Of a stretch of 13,225 nt of DNA, positions 5,966 to 11,804 are shown in pieces. The DNA is from an uncultured bacterium (GTDB lineage: Bacteria; Cyanobacteriota; Vampirovibrionia; Gastranaerophilales; Gastranaerophilaceae): positions 1 through 13,225 of the forward strand of contig CALAWF010000169.1 of assembly GCA_937894665.1 (NCBI GenBank), given 5' to 3'. A program made the position numbers and the translations under genes. The notes below the pieces were generated by a model, which was not told where the DNA came from, searched no databases, and saw only the letters and a program-made list of their open reading frames with translations. Every line of letters starts with the position of its first letter. Within the stretch, counting starts at the first letter, position 1.

Positions 5966-5995
5966 ATGGAAGGACGTAAAGTCCGTTATTACCAC
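5966..5995 (+). promoter_or_regulatory. Second L1-binding-like leader, before rplA
   Basis: TGG (5967-5969) pairs with CCA (5992-5994), and GGAC (5972-5975) with GTCC (5981-5984) around loop GTAAA. The unpaired CCGTTATTACCAC is identical to that of the rplK leader. The element begins directly after the rplK stop codon and ends just before the rplA ribosome-binding site GAAAGGA. Confidence 0.7.
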
Positions 5996-6012
5996 GAAAG
6001 GAAAATTATAAA

Positions 6013-6735
6013 ATGGCAAAATTAACTAAAAAACAAAAGAAAATGCAAGAAATGCTGGAAGGGTTTAATCAACCATCTACAGCAGTTGATGCAATAAAAA
6101 AATTAAAAGAAATTTCAAACGAAGTTTCTAAATTCAACGAAACAGTTGAATGCCACATGCGTTTAGGTATCGATGTTCGTCAAGCAGACCAACAAATCAG
6201 ATCAACAGTAGTTTTACCTGCTGGTCTTGGTAAAGAAGTTAAAGTTTGTGTTATCGCTAAAGGTGCTAAAGCAACTGAAGCAACTGAAGCAGGAGCAGAC
6301 TTTGCAGGTGCAGAAGAAATTATCGATAAAATCGCAGGCGGTTGGTTTGAATTCGATACATTGATTGCTACACCTGATTGTATGGGTATGCTTGGTAAAT
6401 TAGGTAGAGTATTAGGACCTAAAGGTTTAATGCCAAACCTTAAAACAGGAACAGTTACAATGGACGTAGCTAAAGCTGTTAAAGATGCTAAAGCAGGTAA
6501 AGTTGAATATAGAGCAGACAAACAAGGTATGATTCACTGCCCTATCGGAAAAATCCAATTCAACGAAGAAGACCTAATCAAAAACTATGCAACATTAGCA
6601 GATGCAATTATCAAAGCTAAACCAGCATCAGCAAAGGGTACATTTGTTAAATCAGTTTACCTATCAACAACTATGGGACCTGGAATAAAATTAGATCCTA
6701 AAGTTTTTGCAGCTGAAGTTAAAGAATTAGTTTAG
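6013..6735 (+). CDS. rplA: 50S ribosomal protein uL1
   Basis: L1 forms the mobile stalk at the ribosomal E site and is the translational repressor of its own operon. At 240 residues it has normal length. A basic N-terminal helix (about 1-30) is followed by domain I. The inserted domain II carries the signature LGRVLGPKGLMPNLKTGTVT (about residues 130-150). The C-terminal part returns to domain I and includes KSVYLSTTMGPGIKLD. The start follows GAAAGGA at 5996-6002. A strong terminator lies directly behind it, so the usual rplJ-rplL partners are not next in this genome. Confidence 0.98.
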   Translation: MAKLTKKQKKMQEMLEGFNQPSTAVDAIKKLKEISNEVSKFNETVECHMRLGIDVRQADQQIRSTVVLPAGLGKEVKVCVIAKGAKATEATEAGADFAGAEEIIDKIAGGWFEFDTLIATPDCMGMLGKLGRVLGPKGLMPNLKTGTVTMDVAKAVKDAKAGKVEYRADKQGMIHCPIGKIQFNEEDLIKNYATLADAIIKAKPASAKGTFVKSVYLSTTMGPGIKLDPKVFAAEVKELV

Positions 6736-6759
6736 TTGAATAATTTCTAAATTATAACT

Positions 6760-6798
6760 AAAGCCCTCAAAGTTAATACTTTGAGGGCTTTGTTTTTT
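6760..6798 (+). terminator. Strong intrinsic terminator after rplA
   Basis: AAAGCCCTCAAAGT (6760-6773) pairs perfectly with ACTTTGAGGGCTTT (6778-6791) around loop TAAT, followed by GTTTTTT. This ends the secE-to-rplA transcript and shields it from the convergent gene at 6818-7156. Confidence 0.93.
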
Positions 6799-6817
6799 AT
6801 CTATATAATAGATATTA

Positions 6818-7156
6818 TCATTCTTCAGTTGATTTATAAAAACCCATTAACTGACTAGAAGAAACTTGAATGTCATCCGCCTGCATAGCAAGCCTTTCAC
6901 CATTTTTATAAGTAATAATAGAAGTTGACGAAATAGAATGTTTTCCATTACCTAATGCAGCTTGATCATAAATTCTTTCCTCATCACCAGAAAAAACACA
7001 ATTAGCTTTAGCTTTTACATCTTTATCAACTTTGCCATCACCATCTTTGTCAAGATAACTAACATCTAAACCAAGTTTTTTCATTGCTTTAAATTCTTTT
7101 TGTGAAATACGTCCATCTCCATTAGCATCTGGTCTAAAACCGTTAATTGCACCCAT
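6818..7156 (-). CDS. Small EF-hand calcium-binding protein
   Basis: This 112-residue protein starts with MGAINGFRPDANGDGRISQK. It has a canonical EF-hand loop DANGDGRISQKE (about 10-21), with Asp/Asn/Asp/Gly/Ile/Glu in the expected places. A second loop, DKDGDGKVDKDV (about 36-47), has Val where Glu normally coordinates calcium at position 12, so it may bind weakly. The remaining 60 residues have no recognised fold. No signal peptide or membrane segment is visible, so a cytoplasmic calcium buffer or sensor is more likely than a secreted dockerin. GAAAGGAG stands 7 bases before ATG 7156. It converges on rplA and is divergent from the 389-residue gene; both use the same GAAAGGAGA ribosome-binding site. 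Confidence 0.85.
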   Translation of the reverse strand: MGAINGFRPDANGDGRISQKEFKAMKKLGLDVSYLDKDGDGKVDKDVKAKANCVFSGDEERIYDQAALGNGKHSISSTSIITYKNGERLAMQADDIQVSSSQLMGFYKSTEE

Positions 7157-7257
7157 AATAATCTCCTTTCATATGTTAAGCACATTCGATATATTTTTTA
7201 TATCTTACTTATATATAAAAGAGGATTGGATTTGATAATTGCCCCGCCCCGCCACAC

Positions 7258-7292
7258 CATATCATATCATATCATATCATATCATATCATAT
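7258..7292. repeat. Pentanucleotide microsatellite, seven copies of ATCAT/CATAT
   Basis: Thirty-five bases are a perfect tandem array of a 5-base unit (ATCAT from 7261 to 7290 six times, plus partial units at each side). It lies about 100 bases upstream of the EF-hand gene start (minus) and about 340 bases before the divergent gene at 7632, in the 475-base region that must hold both promoters. Confidence 0.9.
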
Positions 7293-7380
7293 AGGACATT
7301 ATAACTGGGTTTGAGCCTATTTGAAATTTATATTTACATTTCGTTACAATTGACAAAATAGGAAGCAACTTGACGCAAAT

Positions 7381-7482
7381 GTCATCCTGAACTGCGGATT
7401 TTGGCAAGAGCGAAGCTCGTCTAGGGGAGAGTTACGTTGAGCCAGCCGCCACACCAATAATCCAAGACCGTTTCAGGATGAC
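7381..7482. repeat. Fold-back element with 11-bp perfect terminal inverted repeats
   Basis: GTCATCCTGAA (7381-7391) is perfectly repeated inverted at 7472-7482. Inside, the pairing continues imperfectly (CGGATTTTGG near 7395 against CCAAGACCG near 7462), and a small GAGC/GCTC hairpin lies at the centre-left. The 102-base element has no coding capacity. It matches the general look of non-autonomous MITE/REP-type repeats. CGCCACACCA inside it (7447-7456) recurs at 7250-7259, next to the microsatellite. Confidence 0.65.
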
Positions 7483-7631
7483 GAAAAAACATAAAGTGCC
7501 ATAATGCCTTAGTGTTTTTTTTAATAAAAATTAATAATTTTTTATAATCAAGCAATTTTCTTCCCTTTAAATACTTTATATATAAATAATATATATTTAA
7601 AGTGATGTGCAACATTGAAAGGAGACATTAA

Positions 7632-8801
7632 ATGAGTTCTTACATTAATGGAAGTTTAGTCGGCATGAACAATGCAGTTCATGACAAAGAATACCAAGAA
7701 CAACTAACTGAAAAAACAACAGCTATTTTAGGAGATAAAACAAGTATCACGAGTGCAGAATTAAAAAAAACACCCCTATTTAGCAAAGCGTATCAAAAAT
7801 TAGATGCCAAAGGTAAAGAGCGATTTAATGAAATTTTAAATTTAGATGGAGATGCAAAAAATGTAAGTGAAAAAGAATTAAAAACATTACTTACTATTTT
7901 AGATGCAGATTTAGGACGTGATGATTATGAAAACCGAGAGGTTTTCTTAATGGATGGGAATGTAACAACTACTAAAACCGGAGGTATTTACCAAGCTACT
8001 GACAAAGAAATTCAAAATGTATATAAAAATACCAAAACTCGAGCTGAGCAAAAAGCCGAAGAAATGAAAAAAATGAAAGAACAAGCTCAACAGCTTGATA
8101 ATATAAACTCAAAAATAGCAGAATATAAACCTGATAATGGTTCAGATATTACAAAAGCGTTAAACACAATAAGAGAAGAATTTAAAGGAAGGGAATTGGA
8201 TGAAATCGCAGTTTCTAAATTTTTCAAAGGACAAATTGAGCGAGTAGATACATACAGAGATGGTGGGTCAAAAGAATACACCCTCAAAGATGGAACAGTG
8301 ATATACCACGATAATGCTTTTGGAGGAAGAGAAAGAGGATTTGTAACAATCACACATCCAGACGGGACAAAAGAAAAATATAACGATAAAGGCGAACTTA
8401 TAAGCAAACCTACAATTAAATTAAATACTATCGGGAAGCAAAATACAAATGCAGAAAAATTAAACCAATTCAAAGAACAATTTGAAGCATTCTCCAAGGT
8501 TAATAACCAAATTTCTCAACTGGATTTGAATACCAAAACAGGCTTAGCTCAAGCTGTAAATCTTATTAACAAAGAAGGAAATGGGCAGCTCAAAGATATG
8601 TTAATGAATGCGAATTTCCAAAACAATATAAAAGTAGCAAATACAGCTAGAGATGGAGGCTCTAAAGAATTTGTCTTGAATGACGGTACAACTATTTTCT
8701 TTGATAATAAATTCAATGGAAAAGAAAATGGATTTGTTACAATTACCTATCCGGACGGAACAAAAGAAAAATATAATCCACAAGGTAAAAAAGTCGAATA
8801 A
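7632..8801 (+). CDS. Unrecognised 389-residue protein with duplicated C-terminal module
   Basis: I do not recognise this family. There is no signal peptide or membrane segment. The N-terminal part (about 1-130) is charged and includes a degenerate EF-hand-like stretch (NLDGDAKNVSEKELKTLL, about 70-87). A helical, Lys/Glu/Gln-rich linker (about 130-160) follows. Residues about 150-256 and 282-388 are two copies of one module: a weakly conserved helical half (LDNINSKIAEY against FSKVNNQISQL) followed by a well-conserved beta-rich half. That half reads RDGGSKEYTLKDGTVIYHDN (209-228) and GFVTITHPDGTKEKYN (236-251), matched at 340-359 and 367-382. The DGT...PDGTKEKY pattern recalls short beta-hairpin repeats, but I assign no function. 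GAAAGGAG precedes ATG 7632 by 7 bases. A terminator lies 8 bases after the stop codon. Confidence 0.88.
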   Translation: MSSYINGSLVGMNNAVHDKEYQEQLTEKTTAILGDKTSITSAELKKTPLFSKAYQKLDAKGKERFNEILNLDGDAKNVSEKELKTLLTILDADLGRDDYENREVFLMDGNVTTTKTGGIYQATDKEIQNVYKNTKTRAEQKAEEMKKMKEQAQQLDNINSKIAEYKPDNGSDITKALNTIREEFKGRELDEIAVSKFFKGQIERVDTYRDGGSKEYTLKDGTVIYHDNAFGGRERGFVTITHPDGTKEKYNDKGELISKPTIKLNTIGKQNTNAEKLNQFKEQFEAFSKVNNQISQLDLNTKTGLAQAVNLINKEGNGQLKDMLMNANFQNNIKVANTARDGGSKEFVLNDGTTIFFDNKFNGKENGFVTITYPDGTKEKYNPQGKKVE

Positions 8802-8808
8802 TCAGTTG

Positions 8809-8843
8809 AAAAAAGAAGAAGTTTAATACTTCTTCTTTTTTTT
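8809..8843. terminator. Bidirectional terminator between convergent genes
   Basis: AAAAAAGAAGAAGT (8809-8822) pairs with ACTTCTTCTTTTTT (8828-8841) around loop TTAAT, followed by more T. Because the stem base is A/T-rich on both arms it can end the plus-strand gene at 8801 and the minus-strand gene at 8909. Confidence 0.85.
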
Positions 8844-8890
8844 AATAAAATTTTTTCTAAAAGATAAATATACTTACTCGTAGGTAAAAG

Positions 8891-8908
8891 CCCCTGATAA
8901 CTCGAGCC
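8891..8908. repeat. Half-copy of the 2011-2046 repeat abutting a stop codon
   Basis: CCCCTGATAACTCGAGCC matches 2029-2046 at 16 of 18 positions. It ends exactly where the stop codon of the minus-strand gene begins (8909), so it forms the start of that gene's 3' untranslated region. Confidence 0.5.
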
Positions 8909-9448
8909 TTAATCATCTAATCCATGATAAGTTTTCGTCAACCTTGTTGTGCCATCTTCATTTGACAACACTTTTGGCAAATAATTACTTATGTAATTAT
9001 TTACCCTTGTTTCTATTGCTTTATCTTTATCGGTTAGGGAATTAAACGTCTTGCCTGAAGCACTGCCATATGGGGTAATTTTCGCACGTTCATAAATATA
9101 GTCGGAAGGTTTTTGTCTATTGATTAAAATTCTATCAATTTGATTATCGCCTTCAACTTCCATCAAAATACAGTTTTTAAATTGTTGATATACAGGCTTT
9201 ACAGTAACTAAATTTTCTTTATCTGCAACACGATACACTGGAGTATCAATAATTCCGCCGGCTTTTCTAAGTCTTGCCCAATCTTCGGCAATCATATAAC
9301 CGACTTTTTTAACAATATTTTCAGATTTTATAGTTATACCGTGCTCATTAATTGTGTCCATTAGTGCATTAGTCAATTTATTTCTAACATCAATAGATTT
9401 ATAACCTTTTCTTGATAAATTTGCTTTAGATATAGAATTTATATTCAT
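8909..9448 (-). CDS. Hypothetical protein, 179 residues
   Basis: I do not recognise this protein. It is soluble in appearance: no signal peptide, no membrane segment, no cysteine pairs. The N-terminal 30 residues or so are polar and basic (MNINSISKANLSRKGYKSID), followed by a mixed alpha/beta central region (VYRVADKENLVTVKPVYQQF, then ILMEVEGDNQIDRILINRQK). The tail (about 140-179) is charged and contains a short DGTTRLTKTYHG stretch. AGGAGGT, a perfect Shine-Dalgarno, stands 3 bases before ATG 9448 on the minus strand, good evidence that the frame is translated. It is flanked by terminators on both sides (8809-8843 downstream, 9504-9538 upstream), so it is a single-gene unit. No promoter was identified with confidence. 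Confidence 0.8.
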   Translation of the reverse strand: MNINSISKANLSRKGYKSIDVRNKLTNALMDTINEHGITIKSENIVKKVGYMIAEDWARLRKAGGIIDTPVYRVADKENLVTVKPVYQQFKNCILMEVEGDNQIDRILINRQKPSDYIYERAKITPYGSASGKTFNSLTDKDKAIETRVNNYISNYLPKVLSNEDGTTRLTKTYHGLDD

Positions 9449-9503
9449 AAGACCTCCTACAGTAAATAAATCTCCTAAAAATAATTTTTGCTATCAGATA
9501 CAT

Positions 9504-9538
9504 AAAAAAAGAAGAACCTTTTACAGATTCTTCTTTTT
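9504..9538 (-). terminator. Intrinsic terminator after the symporter/ACT operon
   Basis: On the minus strand an 11-bp stem (9528-9538 with 9506-9516, AAAAAGAAGAA/TTCTTCTTTTT) with an 11-base loop is followed by a run of seven T. It lies about 20 bases after the stop codon of the ACT-domain gene. Confidence 0.88.
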
Positions 9539-9559
9539 AACATTATATATTTATTCAGG

Positions 9560-9835
9560 TTAAATTTTATGCATATTATCAAAAATTTCTTTTTTTTGAA
9601 CCCATACTTCCATACCCATATTCTTACCACAAGTAATAAGAGCTTCTTTAATTTCTTTGAAAGTATAAGTTGACTTTTCAATATCGCAGAGCATAAACAT
9701 TACGAAATGACCTTGCATCAATGTTTGTTTAATATCTTCAATATTTACTTCGTTTTTTGCAAGAACCGCAGTAACTTCTGCAACGATTCCCACTTTATCA
9801 ACACCTGAAACAGTTACGATTATTTGATCTGACAT
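9560..9835 (-). CDS. ACT-domain protein, UPF0237-like
   Basis: This 91-residue protein is almost entirely one ACT domain plus a short C-terminal extension. It opens with IIVTVSGVDKVGIVAEVTAV (5-24), the beta-alpha-beta start of an ACT fold with the conserved DxVGIVAxV. It continues with VNIEDIKQTLMQGHFVMFML (about 31-50), and ends VQKKEIFDNMHKI, the tail I associate with the UPF0237 family. ACT domains usually bind amino acids and control enzymes or regulators. The start is ATG 9835, not TTG 9841, because GGAG at 9844-9847 is 8 bases from the ATG but only 2 from the TTG. The gene begins 11 bases after the symporter stop codon, so the two form one operon; sensing of the transported amino acid is a reasonable guess. 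Confidence 0.9.
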   Translation of the reverse strand: MSDQIIVTVSGVDKVGIVAEVTAVLAKNEVNIEDIKQTLMQGHFVMFMLCDIEKSTYTFKEIKEALITCGKNMGMEVWVQKKEIFDNMHKI

Positions 9836-9846
9836 TGACAATTCTC

Positions 9847-11427
9847 CTACACGTTTTCTTTTTCTTCAACTGGAACTGCAACCGGTTGAGCTTGAGCTTC
9901 CGCTTCTGCAATCCATCCTCTGTTTACCAATTTACCAACTTTATATTTTTGACAATAAGCCTTTAAATCTTTTTTGATTTCCGGTGCTAAGATATAAAGA
10001 ACAATAATATTTGGCACACACATTGCAATCATCATGGCATCTGTAATATCAATAATTGATTTAACATTCATAGCAGAACCAATTACGATAAACAAACAAT
10101 ATATAATATTGAAGGTAAGAACACGTTTTTTACCTTCACCAAGAAGGAATGTCCAAGCCTTTTGACCATAATATGCCCAAGAAATCAATGTTGAAACTGC
10201 AAATAAAACAGCGATTATTGACAAGATAATAGGGAAGAATGATATAACTGATTGGAATGCATTAGATGCAAGTTCAATACCGGAAATCTTACCAACTGCA
10301 CTAGTTTTAAGAACTCCAGTAATAACAATTGCAAAAGATGTAAACAAACAAAGTACACCAGTTAAAAATGTTTCTAACAAAGCAACAAACCCTTGAGAAA
10401 CTGGTTCTTTTGTTTGAGATGTTGCGTAAACAATTGCAGCAGCACCAGTTCCGGCTTCATTTGATTGAACAGAACGTCTTAAACCGATAATGATTGTACC
10501 GAAAATACCGCCTGCAACTGCCGTCGGATGGAATGCTTCCGTAACAATTTCAACAATTGCAGCAGGAATATGTGTAATATTCGCACCGATTACAATAATA
10601 CCTGAAATAATATATAACAAGCACATTGTAGGTGTAAGAATTGTTGTAACTTTAGCGATACTCTTAATACCACCAACAACAACAAGCCCGATAAGAACGG
10701 CAACAACAACCCCAATTACCCAAGCATAACCATGAAGGAAACTATGTTCTCCACCTGTAATAAATATTAATTGATGGGCAGTTTGGTTAATTTGAATCAT
10801 ATTACCACCTGTAATACCTCCACCAATACAAAGAATAGCAAAGATTACAGAAAGAGGTTGCCCCAACCAACGCATATTTTTTCTGGTTAAACCGTGTGCA
10901 ATATAGTGCATTGGACCACCAGAAACAGAACCGTCAAGGTTAAATCTTCTGTATTTAACAGCTAAAGTTGCTTCTACAAACTTAATTGACATACCTAAAA
11001 TTGCACCAACAAAAATCCAAAATGCAGCTCCAGGTCCGCCAATAGAAATAGAAATTGCAACACCGGCAATACTACCAATACCGATAGTTCCGGATAATGC
11101 TGTTGCTAGAGCTTGGAATGAAGAAACTTCACCACAACTGCCATCTTCTGATTTTTCAGCAGGCTTTGCAACTGTATCGATAGCGTGTTTGAATCCCCAT
11201 ATTGAAATCCCTTTGTAATAAATCGTGAAAAATATTCCGGCAAATAAAACCCAGAATATGATTAAAGGAACTTTCGAACCACAAATCGATATTGGGAAAA
11301 ATATTAAATTAGCTACAGCATCAGAAACAGGTGCAATATGTTTGTCCATAAACGCATCAATATTCATTGCGTTCGCACTCTGCATACTAGCTAACAGGAA
11401 CATTAAAAAAGTCATCAATTTCTTCAT
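9847..11427 (-). CDS. Sodium:alanine/glycine symporter, AGCS family
   Basis: This 526-residue inner-membrane transporter has about eleven hydrophobic segments. It carries the family signature LSGTIGIGSIAGVAISISIG (111-130) followed by GPGAAFWIFV (131-140). Further motifs are VSGGPMHYI and RRSVQSNEAGTGAAAIVYAT. AGCS proteins import alanine, glycine or related small amino acids with Na+ or H+. The very N-terminus (MKKLMTFLMFLLASMQSANA, 1-20) looks like a cleavable signal peptide with an AxA site, which AGCS carriers such as the Bacillus and Pseudoalteromonas proteins do not usually show as far as I recall. AAAGGAT on the minus strand precedes ATG 11427, and a consensus extended -10 lies at 11503-11511. 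It is the first gene of an operon with the ACT-domain gene. Confidence 0.95.
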   Translation of the reverse strand: MKKLMTFLMFLLASMQSANAMNIDAFMDKHIAPVSDAVANLIFFPISICGSKVPLIIFWVLFAGIFFTIYYKGISIWGFKHAIDTVAKPAEKSEDGSCGEVSSFQALATALSGTIGIGSIAGVAISISIGGPGAAFWIFVGAILGMSIKFVEATLAVKYRRFNLDGSVSGGPMHYIAHGLTRKNMRWLGQPLSVIFAILCIGGGITGGNMIQINQTAHQLIFITGGEHSFLHGYAWVIGVVVAVLIGLVVVGGIKSIAKVTTILTPTMCLLYIISGIIVIGANITHIPAAIVEIVTEAFHPTAVAGGIFGTIIIGLRRSVQSNEAGTGAAAIVYATSQTKEPVSQGFVALLETFLTGVLCLFTSFAIVITGVLKTSAVGKISGIELASNAFQSVISFFPIILSIIAVLFAVSTLISWAYYGQKAWTFLLGEGKKRVLTFNIIYCLFIVIGSAMNVKSIIDITDAMMIAMCVPNIIVLYILAPEIKKDLKAYCQKYKVGKLVNRGWIAEAEAQAQPVAVPVEEKENV

Positions 11428-11440
11428 TTGTACTCTATCC

Positions 11441-11463
11441 TTTCGACTATTAAAAGGTCGAAA
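11441..11463 (-). promoter_or_regulatory. Leader hairpin overlapping the symporter ribosome-binding site
   Basis: On the minus strand TTTCGAC (11463-11457) pairs with GTCGAAA (11447-11441) around a 9-base loop. The closing arm overlaps the first bases of the Shine-Dalgarno AAAGGAT. A second stem, CCCT/AGGG, lies just upstream (near 11466-11480). The leader could modulate translation, but no known riboswitch class is recognised. Confidence 0.4.
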
Positions 11464-11502
11464 ACCCCTCTCTCAGGGTAAATCCAACCAAGTTCTACTA
11501 AT

Positions 11503-11511
11503 AGTATAGCA
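11503..11511 (-). promoter_or_regulatory. Extended -10 promoter of the symporter operon
   Basis: On the minus strand the sequence reads TGCTATACT, a TGn-extended -10 box with no clear -35. The predicted start, near 11496, gives a leader of about 70 bases before ATG 11427. Confidence 0.65.
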
Positions 11512-11546
11512 AAAACATAGAAAACTTAGCATTTCCCTTGCATTTA

Positions 11547-11564
11547 TGTTACCATCCTGTAACA
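11547..11564. promoter_or_regulatory. Dyad TGTTAC-N6-GTAACA in the divergent intergenic region
   Basis: TGTTAC (11547-11552) and GTAACA (11559-11564) form a perfect inverted repeat with a 6-base spacer, about 40 bases upstream of the symporter -10 box. TGTAACA recurs at 11638-11644, beside the ribosome-binding site of the small plus-strand gene. This is the shape of a regulator operator but may be chance in AT-rich DNA. Confidence 0.35.
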
Positions 11565-11658
11565 CTTTTAGGCAAAATTCAGTGAAATAAAAGTTAACAA
11601 TCTAGCAATTCCCCAATAAAAAATAACTTATATATCATGTAACAAAGGGGAAATTAAA

Positions 11659-11739
11659 ATGGGAATTTTATTAGTAACAATAGAAGTTTTAGCTGTCGGT
11701 ATTATGACAAAAGATTTGTTGAATAAATATGAAGTGTAA
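11659..11739 (+). CDS. Small membrane peptide, 26 residues
   Basis: The short frame reads MGILLVTIEVLAVGIMTKDL then LNKYEV. AAAGGGG (11644-11650) gives a good ribosome-binding site 8 bases before ATG 11659. Residues 2-16 are hydrophobic, enough for most of a membrane span, and the tail is charged (KDLLNKYEV). This is the build of bacterial small membrane proteins that attach to larger membrane partners. It lies between the symporter (divergent) and hom (66 bases downstream, same strand). I do not recognise the family. The strong ribosome-binding site is the main support; an AT-rich chance frame of 26 codons is possible. Confidence 0.55.
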   Translation: MGILLVTIEVLAVGIMTKDLLNKYEV

Positions 11740-11747
11740 AGTTTAAG

Positions 11748-11781
11748 GCAATAAGGGAATAATAACCTATTCCCTTATCGC
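11748..11781 (+). repeat. 14-bp hairpin GCAATAAGGGAATA / TATTCCCTTATCGC
   Basis: The arms 11748-11761 and 11768-11781 pair with one mismatch around loop AATAAC. The left arm resembles AGGGAATAAG at 893-902 and the region GGCAATAAGG at 871-880, so it looks like a dispersed repeat rather than a made-for-purpose terminator. It follows the small gene by 8 bases and has no T-run, though it may still stop some read-through into hom. Confidence 0.6.
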
Positions 11782-11792
11782 ATTTATTATGC

Positions 11793-11798
11793 TACAAT
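11793..11798 (+). promoter_or_regulatory. Extended -10 of hom, implying a leaderless mRNA
   Basis: TACAAT (11793-11798), preceded by TGC, is the third TGn-extended -10 box in the window. It ends only 6 bases before ATG 11805, so the transcript should begin at or within a base or two of the start codon. No Shine-Dalgarno is present between them. Confidence 0.6.
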
Positions 11799-11804
11799 CA
11801 ATCT

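Noticed and set aside
7258..7292. The ATCAT array as a CRISPR or iteron origin.
   Set aside because: The unit is 5 bases with no spacers, no dnaA boxes and no replication gene nearby.
7421..7615. Minus-strand frame of 64 codons between the divergent genes.
   Set aside because: Its 5' end is AT-rich junk and its 3' end lies inside the fold-back element; no ribosome-binding site was seen.
9836..9841. TTG at 9841 as the start of the ACT-domain protein.
   Set aside because: Only 2 bases separate it from GGAG; ATG 9835 has normal 8-base spacing and gives the typical UPF0237 start.
11441..11500. CTCTCTCAGGGTAAA on the plus strand recalled the glycine riboswitch, often found before AGCS symporters.
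   Set aside because: It is on the wrong strand for the symporter, and the rest of the aptamer core (CCGAAGG-type and GGACAGAG-type segments) is absent.
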